A stretch of DNA of 7,453 nt from contig SFFC01000105.1 of assembly GCA_004556985.1 (NCBI GenBank), positions 1 to 7,453 on the forward strand, in the 5' to 3' direction. Each line of letters begins with the position of its first letter. The stretch's first letter is position 1. The position numbers were made by a program, and so were the translations under genes. Shown here piece by piece: positions 1-5,686 of this stretch. The DNA comes from Clostridiales bacterium (GTDB lineage: Bacteria > Bacillota > Clostridia > Christensenellales > Aristaeellaceae). The notes below the pieces were generated by a model, which ran no database searches, was not told the origin of the DNA, and was given only the letters and a program-made list of their open reading frames with translations.

Positions 1-16
1 ATTGTCGACAAAAGGT

Positions 17-43
17 TTTTCTCTCCCCGAAGGGGAGAGAAAA
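17..43. repeat. Perfect 12-bp inverted repeat (hairpin)
   Basis: Positions 17-28 and 32-43 are perfectly complementary around a 3-nt GAA loop. The outer four pairs are A/T and the inner eight are mostly G/C. Neither strand shows a T-run after the stem, so it is not a textbook intrinsic terminator. It could be a processing or stability hairpin at the 3' end of a plus-strand transcript that enters from outside the window, or a protein-binding palindrome. Confidence 0.6.
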
Positions 44-102
44 CATTCCATGATTCATTAAAGAAAAGCATCATGGGAAAAATTGTCCGCTTATGTCCAC
101 AA

Positions 103-139
103 GCCGGCGGCCATCCTTTCGGGGTTGGCCGTCTTTTTT
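103..139 (+). terminator. Plus-strand intrinsic terminator
   Basis: CGGCCA (108-113) pairs with TGGCCG (126-131). Two more C:G pairs (115-116 with 123-124) lie inside a T:T mismatch. The stem is followed directly by TCTTTTTT (132-139). It would stop plus-strand transcription entering from the left edge. No plus-strand gene is visible in 1-100, so it must serve a gene outside the window or a small untranslated RNA. Confidence 0.65.
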
Positions 140-141
140 GG

Positions 142-176
142 AAAAGAGGAGGGGCAGGTGACTGCCCCTCCTGCTT
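142..176 (-). terminator. Minus-strand terminator of the MerR regulator gene
   Basis: A perfect 11-bp stem is formed by 147-157 and 162-172 around a 4-nt loop. Read on the minus strand, the stem is followed by CTTTTCC, a short U-tract. It lies about 26 bp after the downstream, out-of-frame stop at 198-200. It sits back to back with the plus-strand terminator at 103-139, so this is a convergent transcription boundary. Confidence 0.7.
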
Positions 177-197
177 GTATGGAAAGCTCTGTGTCGC

Positions 198-284
198 TTA
201 TTCGATTGCTGCGGCCATGGAGCCATAGTCCCGGCGCACACCGTTTTCGTCATGCGTATGGAAGAGGACGGTCAGGTAGATGGG
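198..284 (-). other. Out-of-frame C-terminal tail of the MerR regulator (apparent frameshift)
   Basis: Past about position 284, the minus strand carries convincing coding sequence in a different frame from the regulator's. It encodes roughly 28 residues from PIYLTVLFHTHDENG to YGSMAAAIE and ends at TAA (198-200). Third positions here are mostly G or C and the composition is that of a real protein. The in-frame reading instead gives a short proline-rich end (HLPDRPLPYA) and a stop at 250-252. Skipping one base within CGCGGGCCC (about 281-289) joins the two frames into a protein of about 270 residues. Either an indel, an assembly error in the G/C run, or a recent inactivation explains this. The terminator directly after 198 supports the longer gene end. 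Confidence 0.65.
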
Positions 285-1011
285 CCCGCGCCTGCATGTG
301 CGAAAGGAAGCGCTCGTAATGCCGGCGCAGAGGCGATTCCCCCGGCGAAACCTGCCAGCCGCAGTAATCCAGCACGAACGCCTTGCGCGCGGGCAGCGTC
401 TCCACGATACTGCCCACGGGCAGGCCATGCGCCTGCGCGAAACCGGCATCGGCGCTGAGCCCCCAGCAGTAGGCGGGCGGGCCGTCGCCCTCCGGCGGCG
501 TGATGCGCAGGCAGGACTTGACCATCGGCATATATGGCGTCCAATCGCTGAGCACGTCGTAGATGCGCGGGTCATCGAGAAAGGTATACAGATCGGTGTG
601 CGGCAGAAACAGAAGAGCGGGCAGCTCCACGACGTGCCAGTCCTCCCCGCGCCCCTCCATGCGCGCCATCCACTCGGTGAGTCGCTCATGCTCCTGCACG
701 ACGGCCTGGTCAAAGGCGATCTGCCGGCGCAGCGCGTCGGCGCGCTCGTCGAGCTTGCGCAGGAAGTCATCCGGGCCGCTTTCGCGCAGCATGCCGCTCA
801 TGTCGCGCAGCGGCACGCCGTAGCCGCGCAGGGCGAGGCAGTCCATCAGCCGGCTCGACTCGCGGAAGGGATAGTGGCGATAGCCGTTCTCCGCGATGCG
901 GGGCGTGACGAGGCCAAACTGCTCGTAATGCTTGAGAAAGTCGGGGGTTAGACCCATGTATCGGGCGTATTCGCCGATGCGATAGGACTTCTTTTCTGCG
1001 TCTGTGTTCAT
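250..1011 (-). CDS. MerR-family transcriptional regulator, C-terminus frameshifted
   Basis: As read, this is a 253-residue DNA-binding regulator of the MerR family. Residues 10-47 (YRIGEYARYMGLTPDFLKHYE, then GLVTP and GYRHY) form the winged helix-turn-helix with the usual arginine/tyrosine wing. Residues 50-78 continue the MerR fold, and about 80-118 form the dimerising antiparallel coiled coil. From about 125 a separate effector domain begins, with an LPARKAFVLDYCGW stretch (206-219) reminiscent of GyrI/BmrR-type small-molecule-binding domains; the ligand is unknown. The start is supported by GGAGGAG (1018-1024 on the complement) six bases upstream. The frame appears to shift after about residue 241, so the native protein would be about 270 residues and end at 198. 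The gene is divergent from the flavoprotein gene, whose promoter has the spacing expected for MerR activation. That makes the flavoprotein its likely target. Family call is firm; the ligand is not known. Confidence 0.9.
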   Translation of the reverse strand: MNTDAEKKSYRIGEYARYMGLTPDFLKHYEQFGLVTPRIAENGYRHYPFRESSRLMDCLALRGYGVPLRDMSGMLRESGPDDFLRKLDERADALRRQIAFDQAVVQEHERLTEWMARMEGRGEDWHVVELPALLFLPHTDLYTFLDDPRIYDVLSDWTPYMPMVKSCLRITPPEGDGPPAYCWGLSADAGFAQAHGLPVGSIVETLPARKAFVLDYCGWQVSPGESPLRRHYERFLSHMQARAHLPDRPLPYA

Positions 1012-1017
1012 CTGTTG

Positions 1018-1024
1018 CTCCTCC
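1018..1024 (-). promoter_or_regulatory. Ribosome binding site of the MerR regulator
   Basis: The complement reads GGAGGAG, six bases before the ATG at 1009-1011. This fixes the start and excludes upstream alternatives. Confidence 0.75.
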
Positions 1025-1077
1025 GTGGCTGCCGGGGTGGGCAGATCTGCGCCAGCTGCCCGGGAAATACTTTGAAC

Positions 1078-1106
1078 AGTATAACATAAAACGGTGATTT
1101 TGTTAA
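1078..1106 (-). promoter_or_regulatory. Promoter of the MerR regulator gene
   Basis: On the minus strand a -35 box TTAACA (complement of 1101-1106) and a -10 box TATACT (complement of 1078-1083) are separated by exactly 17 bp. This is a normal sigma-70/sigma-A promoter. It predicts a start near 1071 and a leader of about 60 nt. It lies just beside the divergent flavoprotein promoter, so a regulator bound there could also affect its own synthesis. Confidence 0.65.
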
Positions 1107-1134
1107 GAAATTTGCAAAATTTTTCGAAAGAAGC

Positions 1135-1165
1135 TTGACCTGGGGGCAGCCCTCAACCCTACAAT
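1135..1165 (+). promoter_or_regulatory. MerR-type promoter (19-bp spacer) of the flavoprotein gene
   Basis: TTGACC (1135-1140) and TACAAT (1160-1165) are separated by 19 bp. A spacer this long is poorly used by free RNA polymerase but is characteristic of promoters that MerR-family activators untwist to align the two boxes. The spacer contains an imperfect dyad, GGGGGC (1142-1147), A, GCCCTC (1149-1154), where the regulator could bind. The regulator gene is directly divergent. Assignment of this operator to that regulator is inferred. Confidence 0.72.
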
Positions 1166-1171
1166 AAAACA

Positions 1172-1292
1172 AGAATTGCCATGCCGTCGAAGGCATGGAC
1201 GGCCAGGGTCAGCGGGTTCCCCGGCTTCGTGTCCGGGGCGGATACCTGACAGAAGAATGACCATCACCCATTTACACAAGGAGGCATTTCCC
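1172..1292 (+). promoter_or_regulatory. Structured 5' leader of the flavoprotein mRNA
   Basis: About 120 nt separate the predicted transcription start from the ATG. Hairpin 1 is CCATGCC (1179-1185) with GGCATGG (1192-1198), a perfect 7-bp stem. Hairpin 2 is CCCCGG (1219-1224) with CCGGGG (1233-1238). It can be enclosed by GTCAG (1208-1212) pairing with CTGAC (1246-1250). An ATG at 1181 opens a 22-codon reading frame ending at 1249, but no ribosome binding site precedes it. The fold matches no riboswitch class that I recognise. AAGGAGG (1278-1284), eight bases before ATG 1293, is outside both hairpins. Confidence 0.45.
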
Positions 1293-3263
1293 ATGAAGGA
1301 TCTTTCCCGCAGAAAGTTTTTGAAGGGCGCGCTCGTGAGCACGGCGTCCGTCGCGGCGGCCGGCCTGACCGGCATGCCCGTGCTGGCGAAGGGCGAGGGC
1401 ATCTACACGCCCGGCACCTATAGCGCGCAGGCGCAGGGCATGGGCACGGTCACGGTGACGATGACCTTCAGCGAGAGCGCGATCACCGACGTCGTGCTCG
1501 ACATGCCGAACGAGACGCCCAGCATCGGCCAGGCGGCGGCCGAGGAACTCAAGTCGCGGCTGATGAACGGCCAGGCGGCAGAGATCGACGCGGTCTCCGG
1601 CGCGACGATCACCTCCAACGCGGTCGCCAAGGCGGCGGACAAGTGCATCAAGCAGGCCAAGGGCGAGATCCCGGTCGAGGTGCTCGAGCAGAAGGAAGAG
1701 GCTGCGGACGGCGATTGGCTGGGCCAGGAGCCGGAGATTGACGAGAGCAAAATCGTCGCCGAATACGAGACCGAGGTGCTCGTCATCGGCTGCGGCACGG
1801 GCGGCATGTTCGTCGTCGCCTCGGCGGCGGAGGAGGGCGCGCAGGTCATCGGCATCGACCGCTTCCCGACCGGCGTGGGCATCCGCGACGACCTCGGCGC
1901 GATCGACTCCCGCTATCAGAAGGAATGGGGCACGAAGATCGACAAGTTCGACTATATCACGATGGCGACGCAGTACGCGGCTGGCCACATCAACCAGGAA
2001 CTCGTGAAGCTGTTCTGCGACAAGTCCGGCTCGGTCATCGACTGGTACGGCGACCGCCTTGCGGAGCGCGGCGTGGAGCTGTGGCACGAGAGCGGCGACA
2101 GCGTCGACGAGGCCCGCTATCATCACTTCCCGACCGGCCACTCCCCGCGCTGGGCGGGCAGCGACGACGGCACGGGCAACAAGCTCGACGGCAACAAGGT
2201 GCTCTATGACTACGCGACGAACCTGGGCGCGCAGTTCCACTACAACACGAAGATGATCAAGCTGACGCGCGACGGCGGCCGCGTCACGGGCTGCATCGCG
2301 GAGAACGGCGACGGCCAGTACGTCCGCTACACGGCCAGCAAGGGCACCGTCGTGGCGACGGGCGGCTACTCGCTCAACTACGAGATGATGGAGGCCCTGC
2401 AGCCGTGGAACCTGCGCATCATCGGCCGCAACGGCTCCGAGCCGGGCGCCTTCGGCGACGGCATCAAGGCGTGCCTCTGGGCGGGCGCGAAGATGGACGA
2501 GACGCACTCGATGATGATGTTTGACCGCTGCGCACTGCGCCCGGATCAGGAGACCGGCGTGGAGACCGCCAAGAGCGGCGACAACGGCTTCTTCTGGATG
2601 GGCAGCCAGCCCTGGCTCAAGGTCAACGCCGACGGCAAGCGCTTCTTCAACGAGTCCGGCACCTACGAGGGCATCCTCCACGCGGACGAGTACCAGAAGG
2701 GCCACGTCCACTACACGATCTTCGACAGCAACTGGACGACCTACGCGACCCAGTTCAAGATGCACGGCTGTTCGCGCCTGTATCCGTTTGAAAACGGTGC
2801 GGACCCGAACATCCCCTACCAGGCCATCGAGGGCGGCATGCTGCCGGGCCTGATTGAGAACGGCTTCGTCATGCAGGCGGACACGATCGAGGAGCTCGCC
2901 GAAAAGCTCGGGCTGCCCGCGGAGCAGCTCGCCGCGACGGTCGCGCGCTACAATGAGCTGGCCTACGCCGGCAACGACGAGGACTTCGGCAAGGAGGCCT
3001 TCCGCCTGACGCCCGTGGACAAGGGGCCGTTCTACGGCGCGAAGAACACCGGCTACGTCCTGTGCACGATGGACGGCATCCAGATCGACACGCACATGAA
3101 CGCGATCGACACGCAGGGCGAGCCGATCCCGGGCCTGTACGTCGTGGGCAACGACAGCGGCTGCTACTTCGCCAACACCTATCCCAACCTCTCCACGGGC
3201 ATGGCCTGCGGGCGCACGGTGACGTTCGGCTACCTGCTGGGCAAGGAGCTCGCCAAGGCATAA
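1293..3263 (+). CDS. Tat-exported flavoprotein reductase: FMN-binding domain plus FAD-binding fumarate-reductase-like domain
   Basis: A 656-residue extracytoplasmic flavoprotein. Residues 1-32 are a Tat signal (SRRKFLKGA, a hydrophobic stretch, then VLA). Residues about 36-122 are an FMN-binding domain (PF04205 type) containing DAVSGAT (99-105); Thr105 is the expected site of covalent FMN attachment by ApbE. From about 158 comes an FAD_binding_2 domain (PF00890, flavocytochrome c type) with the dinucleotide motif GCGTGG (166-171), TVVATGGYS (352-360), VNADGKRFFNES (444-455) and a C-terminal FAD-contact region LYVVGNDSG to TVTFGYLLGKEL. Relatives reduce fumarate, urocanate or other enoates at the cell surface, using electrons passed through flavins. 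Here the paired histidines and the arginine of the fumarate site appear replaced (see findings), so the acceptor is unknown. The start at 1293 is chosen for AAGGAGG eight bases upstream and because the Tat signal begins there; an in-frame TTG at 1176 and ATG at 1257 lack a binding site. No cytochrome, ApbE or membrane partner is in the window. It is monocistronic, probably controlled by the divergent MerR regulator. Confidence 0.92.
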   Translation: MKDLSRRKFLKGALVSTASVAAAGLTGMPVLAKGEGIYTPGTYSAQAQGMGTVTVTMTFSESAITDVVLDMPNETPSIGQAAAEELKSRLMNGQAAEIDAVSGATITSNAVAKAADKCIKQAKGEIPVEVLEQKEEAADGDWLGQEPEIDESKIVAEYETEVLVIGCGTGGMFVVASAAEEGAQVIGIDRFPTGVGIRDDLGAIDSRYQKEWGTKIDKFDYITMATQYAAGHINQELVKLFCDKSGSVIDWYGDRLAERGVELWHESGDSVDEARYHHFPTGHSPRWAGSDDGTGNKLDGNKVLYDYATNLGAQFHYNTKMIKLTRDGGRVTGCIAENGDGQYVRYTASKGTVVATGGYSLNYEMMEALQPWNLRIIGRNGSEPGAFGDGIKACLWAGAKMDETHSMMMFDRCALRPDQETGVETAKSGDNGFFWMGSQPWLKVNADGKRFFNESGTYEGILHADEYQKGHVHYTIFDSNWTTYATQFKMHGCSRLYPFENGADPNIPYQAIEGGMLPGLIENGFVMQADTIEELAEKLGLPAEQLAATVARYNELAYAGNDEDFGKEAFRLTPVDKGPFYGAKNTGYVLCTMDGIQIDTHMNAIDTQGEPIPGLYVVGNDSGCYFANTYPNLSTGMACGRTVTFGYLLGKELAKA

Positions 3264-3299
3264 GCCGCCCGACGGTTCCGCATTCCTGAGCGAAAGACG

Positions 3300-3347
3300 G
3301 CGCCTTTGCTTCGTAAAATACTTTTTACGGGGCAAAGGCGCTTTTTT
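3300..3347 (+). terminator. Terminator of the flavoprotein gene
   Basis: GCGCCTTTGC (3300-3309) pairs perfectly with GCAAAGGCGC (3332-3341). CGTAAAA (3312-3318) and TTTTACG (3323-3329) extend the stem inward. Six T residues follow (3342-3347). It is a strong intrinsic terminator beginning 36 bp after the stop codon, and it isolates this gene from ppk1. Confidence 0.92.
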
Positions 3348-3360
3348 GCATGCAGAACGA

Positions 3361-3389
3361 TGGATTTTTATGTCGAAATCAAGTATAAT
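3361..3389 (+). promoter_or_regulatory. Probable ppk1 promoter
   Basis: A consensus -10 box TATAAT (3384-3389) lies 17 bp after a weak -35 match, TGGATT (3361-3366). The predicted start is near 3395, giving a short leader of about 18 nt. The strong upstream terminator means ppk1 needs its own promoter. The -35 assignment is the uncertain part. Confidence 0.55.
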
Positions 3390-3412
3390 GAAAAAGTATA
3401 CAGGGAGAAAGG

Positions 3413-5479
3413 ATGCGGAATCCCATGGACGAGAACACGGTTTTTATGAACAGAGAGCTTTCCTGGCTCAAATTCAACGAGCGCGTGCTCGAGGAGGCGG
3501 AAAGCGAGAAGACGCCCTTCTGCGAGCGGCTTTCGTTTGCCTCGATCTACCAGAGCAACCTCGACGAATTCTTCATGGTGCGCGTCGGCTCGCTGATCGA
3601 CCAGCAGAACGTCGATCCCGACATGCGCGAAAACAAGACCGGCATGACGCCCGCCGAACAGCTCAATGCGGTGCTGCCCGCCGTGCGCAAGCTCAACGCG
3701 CGCAAGGACAAGGTCTATGCCAGCCTGATGGAGCAGCTGGAGATGAAGGGCGTGCGCCTCGTCGATTTCAGAAAGATCGGCCGGCAGGAGAGCGAGCAGC
3801 TCGAGCGTTACTTTGACTCCCAGATCGCGCCGCTGATCTCCCCAAGCATCGTCGGGCGGCGGCAGCCCTTCCCCTTCCTGAGCAGCAGGGAGATCTATGC
3901 GGTCGTCGTGCTCAGCCGCAAGAATGGCAAAAACAAGCTGGGCATTATCCCCTGCAACACGAATGTCTTCCCGCGGCTGATCGAGGTCTCTGCCAAGGAC
4001 AGGACGTACATGCTCGCGGAGGAGCTCATCCTGCATTTCATCCCCAAGGTCTTCCAGGGGTATTACGTCAAGTCGAAGTCGCTGCTGCGCGTGACGCGCA
4101 ACGCCGATATCGACGCGGACGCGCTTTACGACGACGATCTCGATTATCGCGAGTTCATGGTCGCGCTCATCAAGAAGCGCAAGCGGCTCGCGCCCGTGCG
4201 CCTGGAGCTTTCCCGCGAGCTGGACGGCGAGATCGTCGACACGCTCTGCGAATACATGGACGTCAAACGCGAATACGTCTTCCGCAACAACACGCCGCTG
4301 GACCTGTCGTTCCTCTTCCAGATTCAGGACATCCTGCGCCAGAAGACGGAGCTGTTCTACGGGCGGCGTATCCCGCAGAAGTCGCCGATGTTTGACAGCG
4401 GCCGGCCCATCCTCGCGCAGATCCGCGAGGGCGACAAGCTGCTGACCTATCCCTACGAGAGCATGAAGCCCTTTTTGGAGATGCTCCAGCAGGCGGCCAA
4501 CGACGACGCCGTCGTCTCCATCAAGATGACGCTCTACCGCGTCGCCAAGCAGAGCAAGGTTGTCGAGGCGCTCATCGAGGCGGCGGAGAACGGCAAGGAG
4601 GTGCTCGTGCTTGTCGAGCTCAAGGCGCGCTTTGACGAGGAGAACAACATCGAGTGGTCCCGGCGGCTGGAGGCGGCCGGCTGCAGCGTCATCTACGGCC
4701 TGGACGGCTACAAGGTGCATTCCAAGCTCTGCCTGATCACCCGGCGCGAGGACGATCAGACGGTCTACTACACGCAGATTGGCACGGGCAACTACAACGA
4801 AAAGACTGCGCGCATGTATACGGATCTTTCGCTGATGACGGCCAACCCCGAGATCGGCCACGAGGCGGCGGAGGTCTTCAACGCGCTGGCCAAGGACGAG
4901 ACCGTCGAGGAGACGGAACATCTGCTCGTCGCGCCGCACTGCCTGCAAAACAAGGTGCTCGACCTGATGGACGGGGAGATCGCGTGCGCAAGGGCGGGCG
5001 AGCCGGCGTATATTGGCGTCAAGATCAACTCGCTGACGGACAAGGCGATCATCGACAAGCTGATTGAGGCCTCCTGCGCGGGCGTTAGAATCGACTTGAT
5101 CGTGCGCGGCATCTGCTGCCTGATCGCCGGCGTGCCGGGCAAGACGGAGAACATCCGCGTCATCAGCATCGTCGGCCGGTTCCTGGAGCATTCGCGCATC
5201 TACATCTTCGGGCCGCGGGAGCGCGCGAGGATCTACATCGCCTCGGCGGATTACATGACGCGCAACACGCTGCGCCGTGTCGAGGTTGCCGCGCCGATTC
5301 TCGACGAGCGCATCCGCATGCGCCTGCTCGACCAGTTTGAGACGATGCTGCACGACAACGTGCAGGCGAGGGAAATGCAGCCGGACGGCAGCTATCTGCG
5401 CCGCGAGCCCGGCGAGGAAGTGCCGCTGAGCGCGCAGGAAGCCTTCTATCAGGAGGCCTACGACGCCGTGGCGAAGTGA
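3413..5479 (+). CDS. ppk1: Polyphosphate kinase 1
   Basis: Cytoplasmic or membrane-associated enzyme that reversibly transfers the gamma-phosphate of ATP to inorganic polyphosphate. At 688 residues it matches the usual PPK1 length (about 690-720). The N-terminal domain begins ELSWLKFNERVLEEA (15-29), with SNLDEFFMVRVG (48-59). The middle domain spans about 120-315 (IGRRQPFPFL-like VGRRQPFPFL at 147-156). The two phospholipase-D-like C-terminal domains span about 320-505 and 505-675. By recalled alignment with the E. coli enzyme, the phosphorylated histidine is His436 (YKVHSKL), the general-acid histidine is His593 (FLEHSRIYIF), and the metal/phosphate arginines are Arg376 (LYRVAK) and Arg406 (KARFDEENN). 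IGTGNYNEKTARMYTD (456-471) is fully family-typical, but the preceding residue is Gln455, where E. coli has His454. ATG 3413 has AGGGAG five bases upstream; ATG 3425 (residue 5) is a possible alternative start. It is monocistronic, with no exopolyphosphatase or pho gene beside it. Confidence 0.97.
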   Translation: MRNPMDENTVFMNRELSWLKFNERVLEEAESEKTPFCERLSFASIYQSNLDEFFMVRVGSLIDQQNVDPDMRENKTGMTPAEQLNAVLPAVRKLNARKDKVYASLMEQLEMKGVRLVDFRKIGRQESEQLERYFDSQIAPLISPSIVGRRQPFPFLSSREIYAVVVLSRKNGKNKLGIIPCNTNVFPRLIEVSAKDRTYMLAEELILHFIPKVFQGYYVKSKSLLRVTRNADIDADALYDDDLDYREFMVALIKKRKRLAPVRLELSRELDGEIVDTLCEYMDVKREYVFRNNTPLDLSFLFQIQDILRQKTELFYGRRIPQKSPMFDSGRPILAQIREGDKLLTYPYESMKPFLEMLQQAANDDAVVSIKMTLYRVAKQSKVVEALIEAAENGKEVLVLVELKARFDEENNIEWSRRLEAAGCSVIYGLDGYKVHSKLCLITRREDDQTVYYTQIGTGNYNEKTARMYTDLSLMTANPEIGHEAAEVFNALAKDETVEETEHLLVAPHCLQNKVLDLMDGEIACARAGEPAYIGVKINSLTDKAIIDKLIEASCAGVRIDLIVRGICCLIAGVPGKTENIRVISIVGRFLEHSRIYIFGPRERARIYIASADYMTRNTLRRVEVAAPILDERIRMRLLDQFETMLHDNVQAREMQPDGSYLRREPGEEVPLSAQEAFYQEAYDAVAK

Positions 5480-5487
5480 GGCAGGAC

Positions 5488-5527
5488 AAAAAAAGCGGAC
5501 AGCCGGCATGACTGTCCGTTTTCTTTT
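5488..5527 (+). terminator. Terminator of ppk1
   Basis: CGGACAG (5496-5502) pairs perfectly with CTGTCCG (5512-5518) around a 9-nt loop. TTTTCTTTT follows (5519-5527) and a run of seven A residues precedes (5488-5494). The flanking A and T runs could let it act in both directions, which suits a site between convergent genes. Confidence 0.88.
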
Positions 5528-5574
5528 GCTGTTCTGATTCGGTTGTCCTGTCAAATGGCTTTACGCGCGCGAAG

Positions 5575-5644
5575 CGAAGAAGGGGTCAAAGGATCAAATC
5601 CTTGCGAGGTTTGGGGCGGCACCCCAATCGTCCCCTGGTATTCG
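5575..5644. other. Structured non-coding element between convergent genes (three-way junction)
   Basis: Two perfect hairpins lie side by side: AAGGAT (5589-5594) with ATCCTT (5598-5603), and TTGGGG (5611-5616) with CCCCAA (5622-5627). Both are enclosed by AGGGG (5581-5585) pairing with CCCCT (5632-5636). CGAA (5575-5578) with TTCG (5641-5644) may extend the outer stem. Nested complementarity of this kind suggests a folded RNA or an interspersed palindromic repeat of the REP type. No known RNA family is recognised. The 207-bp gap (5480-5686) holds nothing else besides the ppk1 terminator. Confidence 0.4.
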
Positions 5645-5686
5645 AAAAAACCGCAGTCTCGGAGCAGGAATGGACATGAAGAGGCA

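Noticed and set aside
275..295. Programmed +1 frameshifting in the MerR gene
   Set aside because: No stop codon or rare codon at the shift point and no known +1 slippery motif. An indel or sequence error is simpler.
280..951. Plus-strand open frame opposite the MerR regulator
   Set aside because: The regulator on the other strand has a full HTH, ribosome binding site and promoter; this frame has none of these.
1176..1292. N-terminal extension of the flavoprotein from a TTG at 1176
   Set aside because: No ribosome binding site precedes it, and the added residues would bury the Tat signal. ATG 1293 has a strong site and places the twin arginines correctly.
1272..3335. 687-codon open frame on the minus strand, antisense to the flavoprotein
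   Set aside because: It mirrors the GC-rich codons of a clearly real gene, is low-complexity in Arg/Val/Ala/Asp, has no family motif, and would run through the flavoprotein terminator.
3368..5554. 728-codon open frame on the minus strand, antisense to ppk1
   Set aside because: Same codon-bias artefact opposite a fully motif-supported PPK1. It starts in the ppk1 terminator region and matches no family I recognise.
5589..5605. T-arm-like sequence suggesting a tRNA or tRNA remnant
   Set aside because: The GGATCAAATCC segment looks like a T arm, but there is no acceptor stem, D arm or anticodon arm at the required distances. The local palindrome explains it better.
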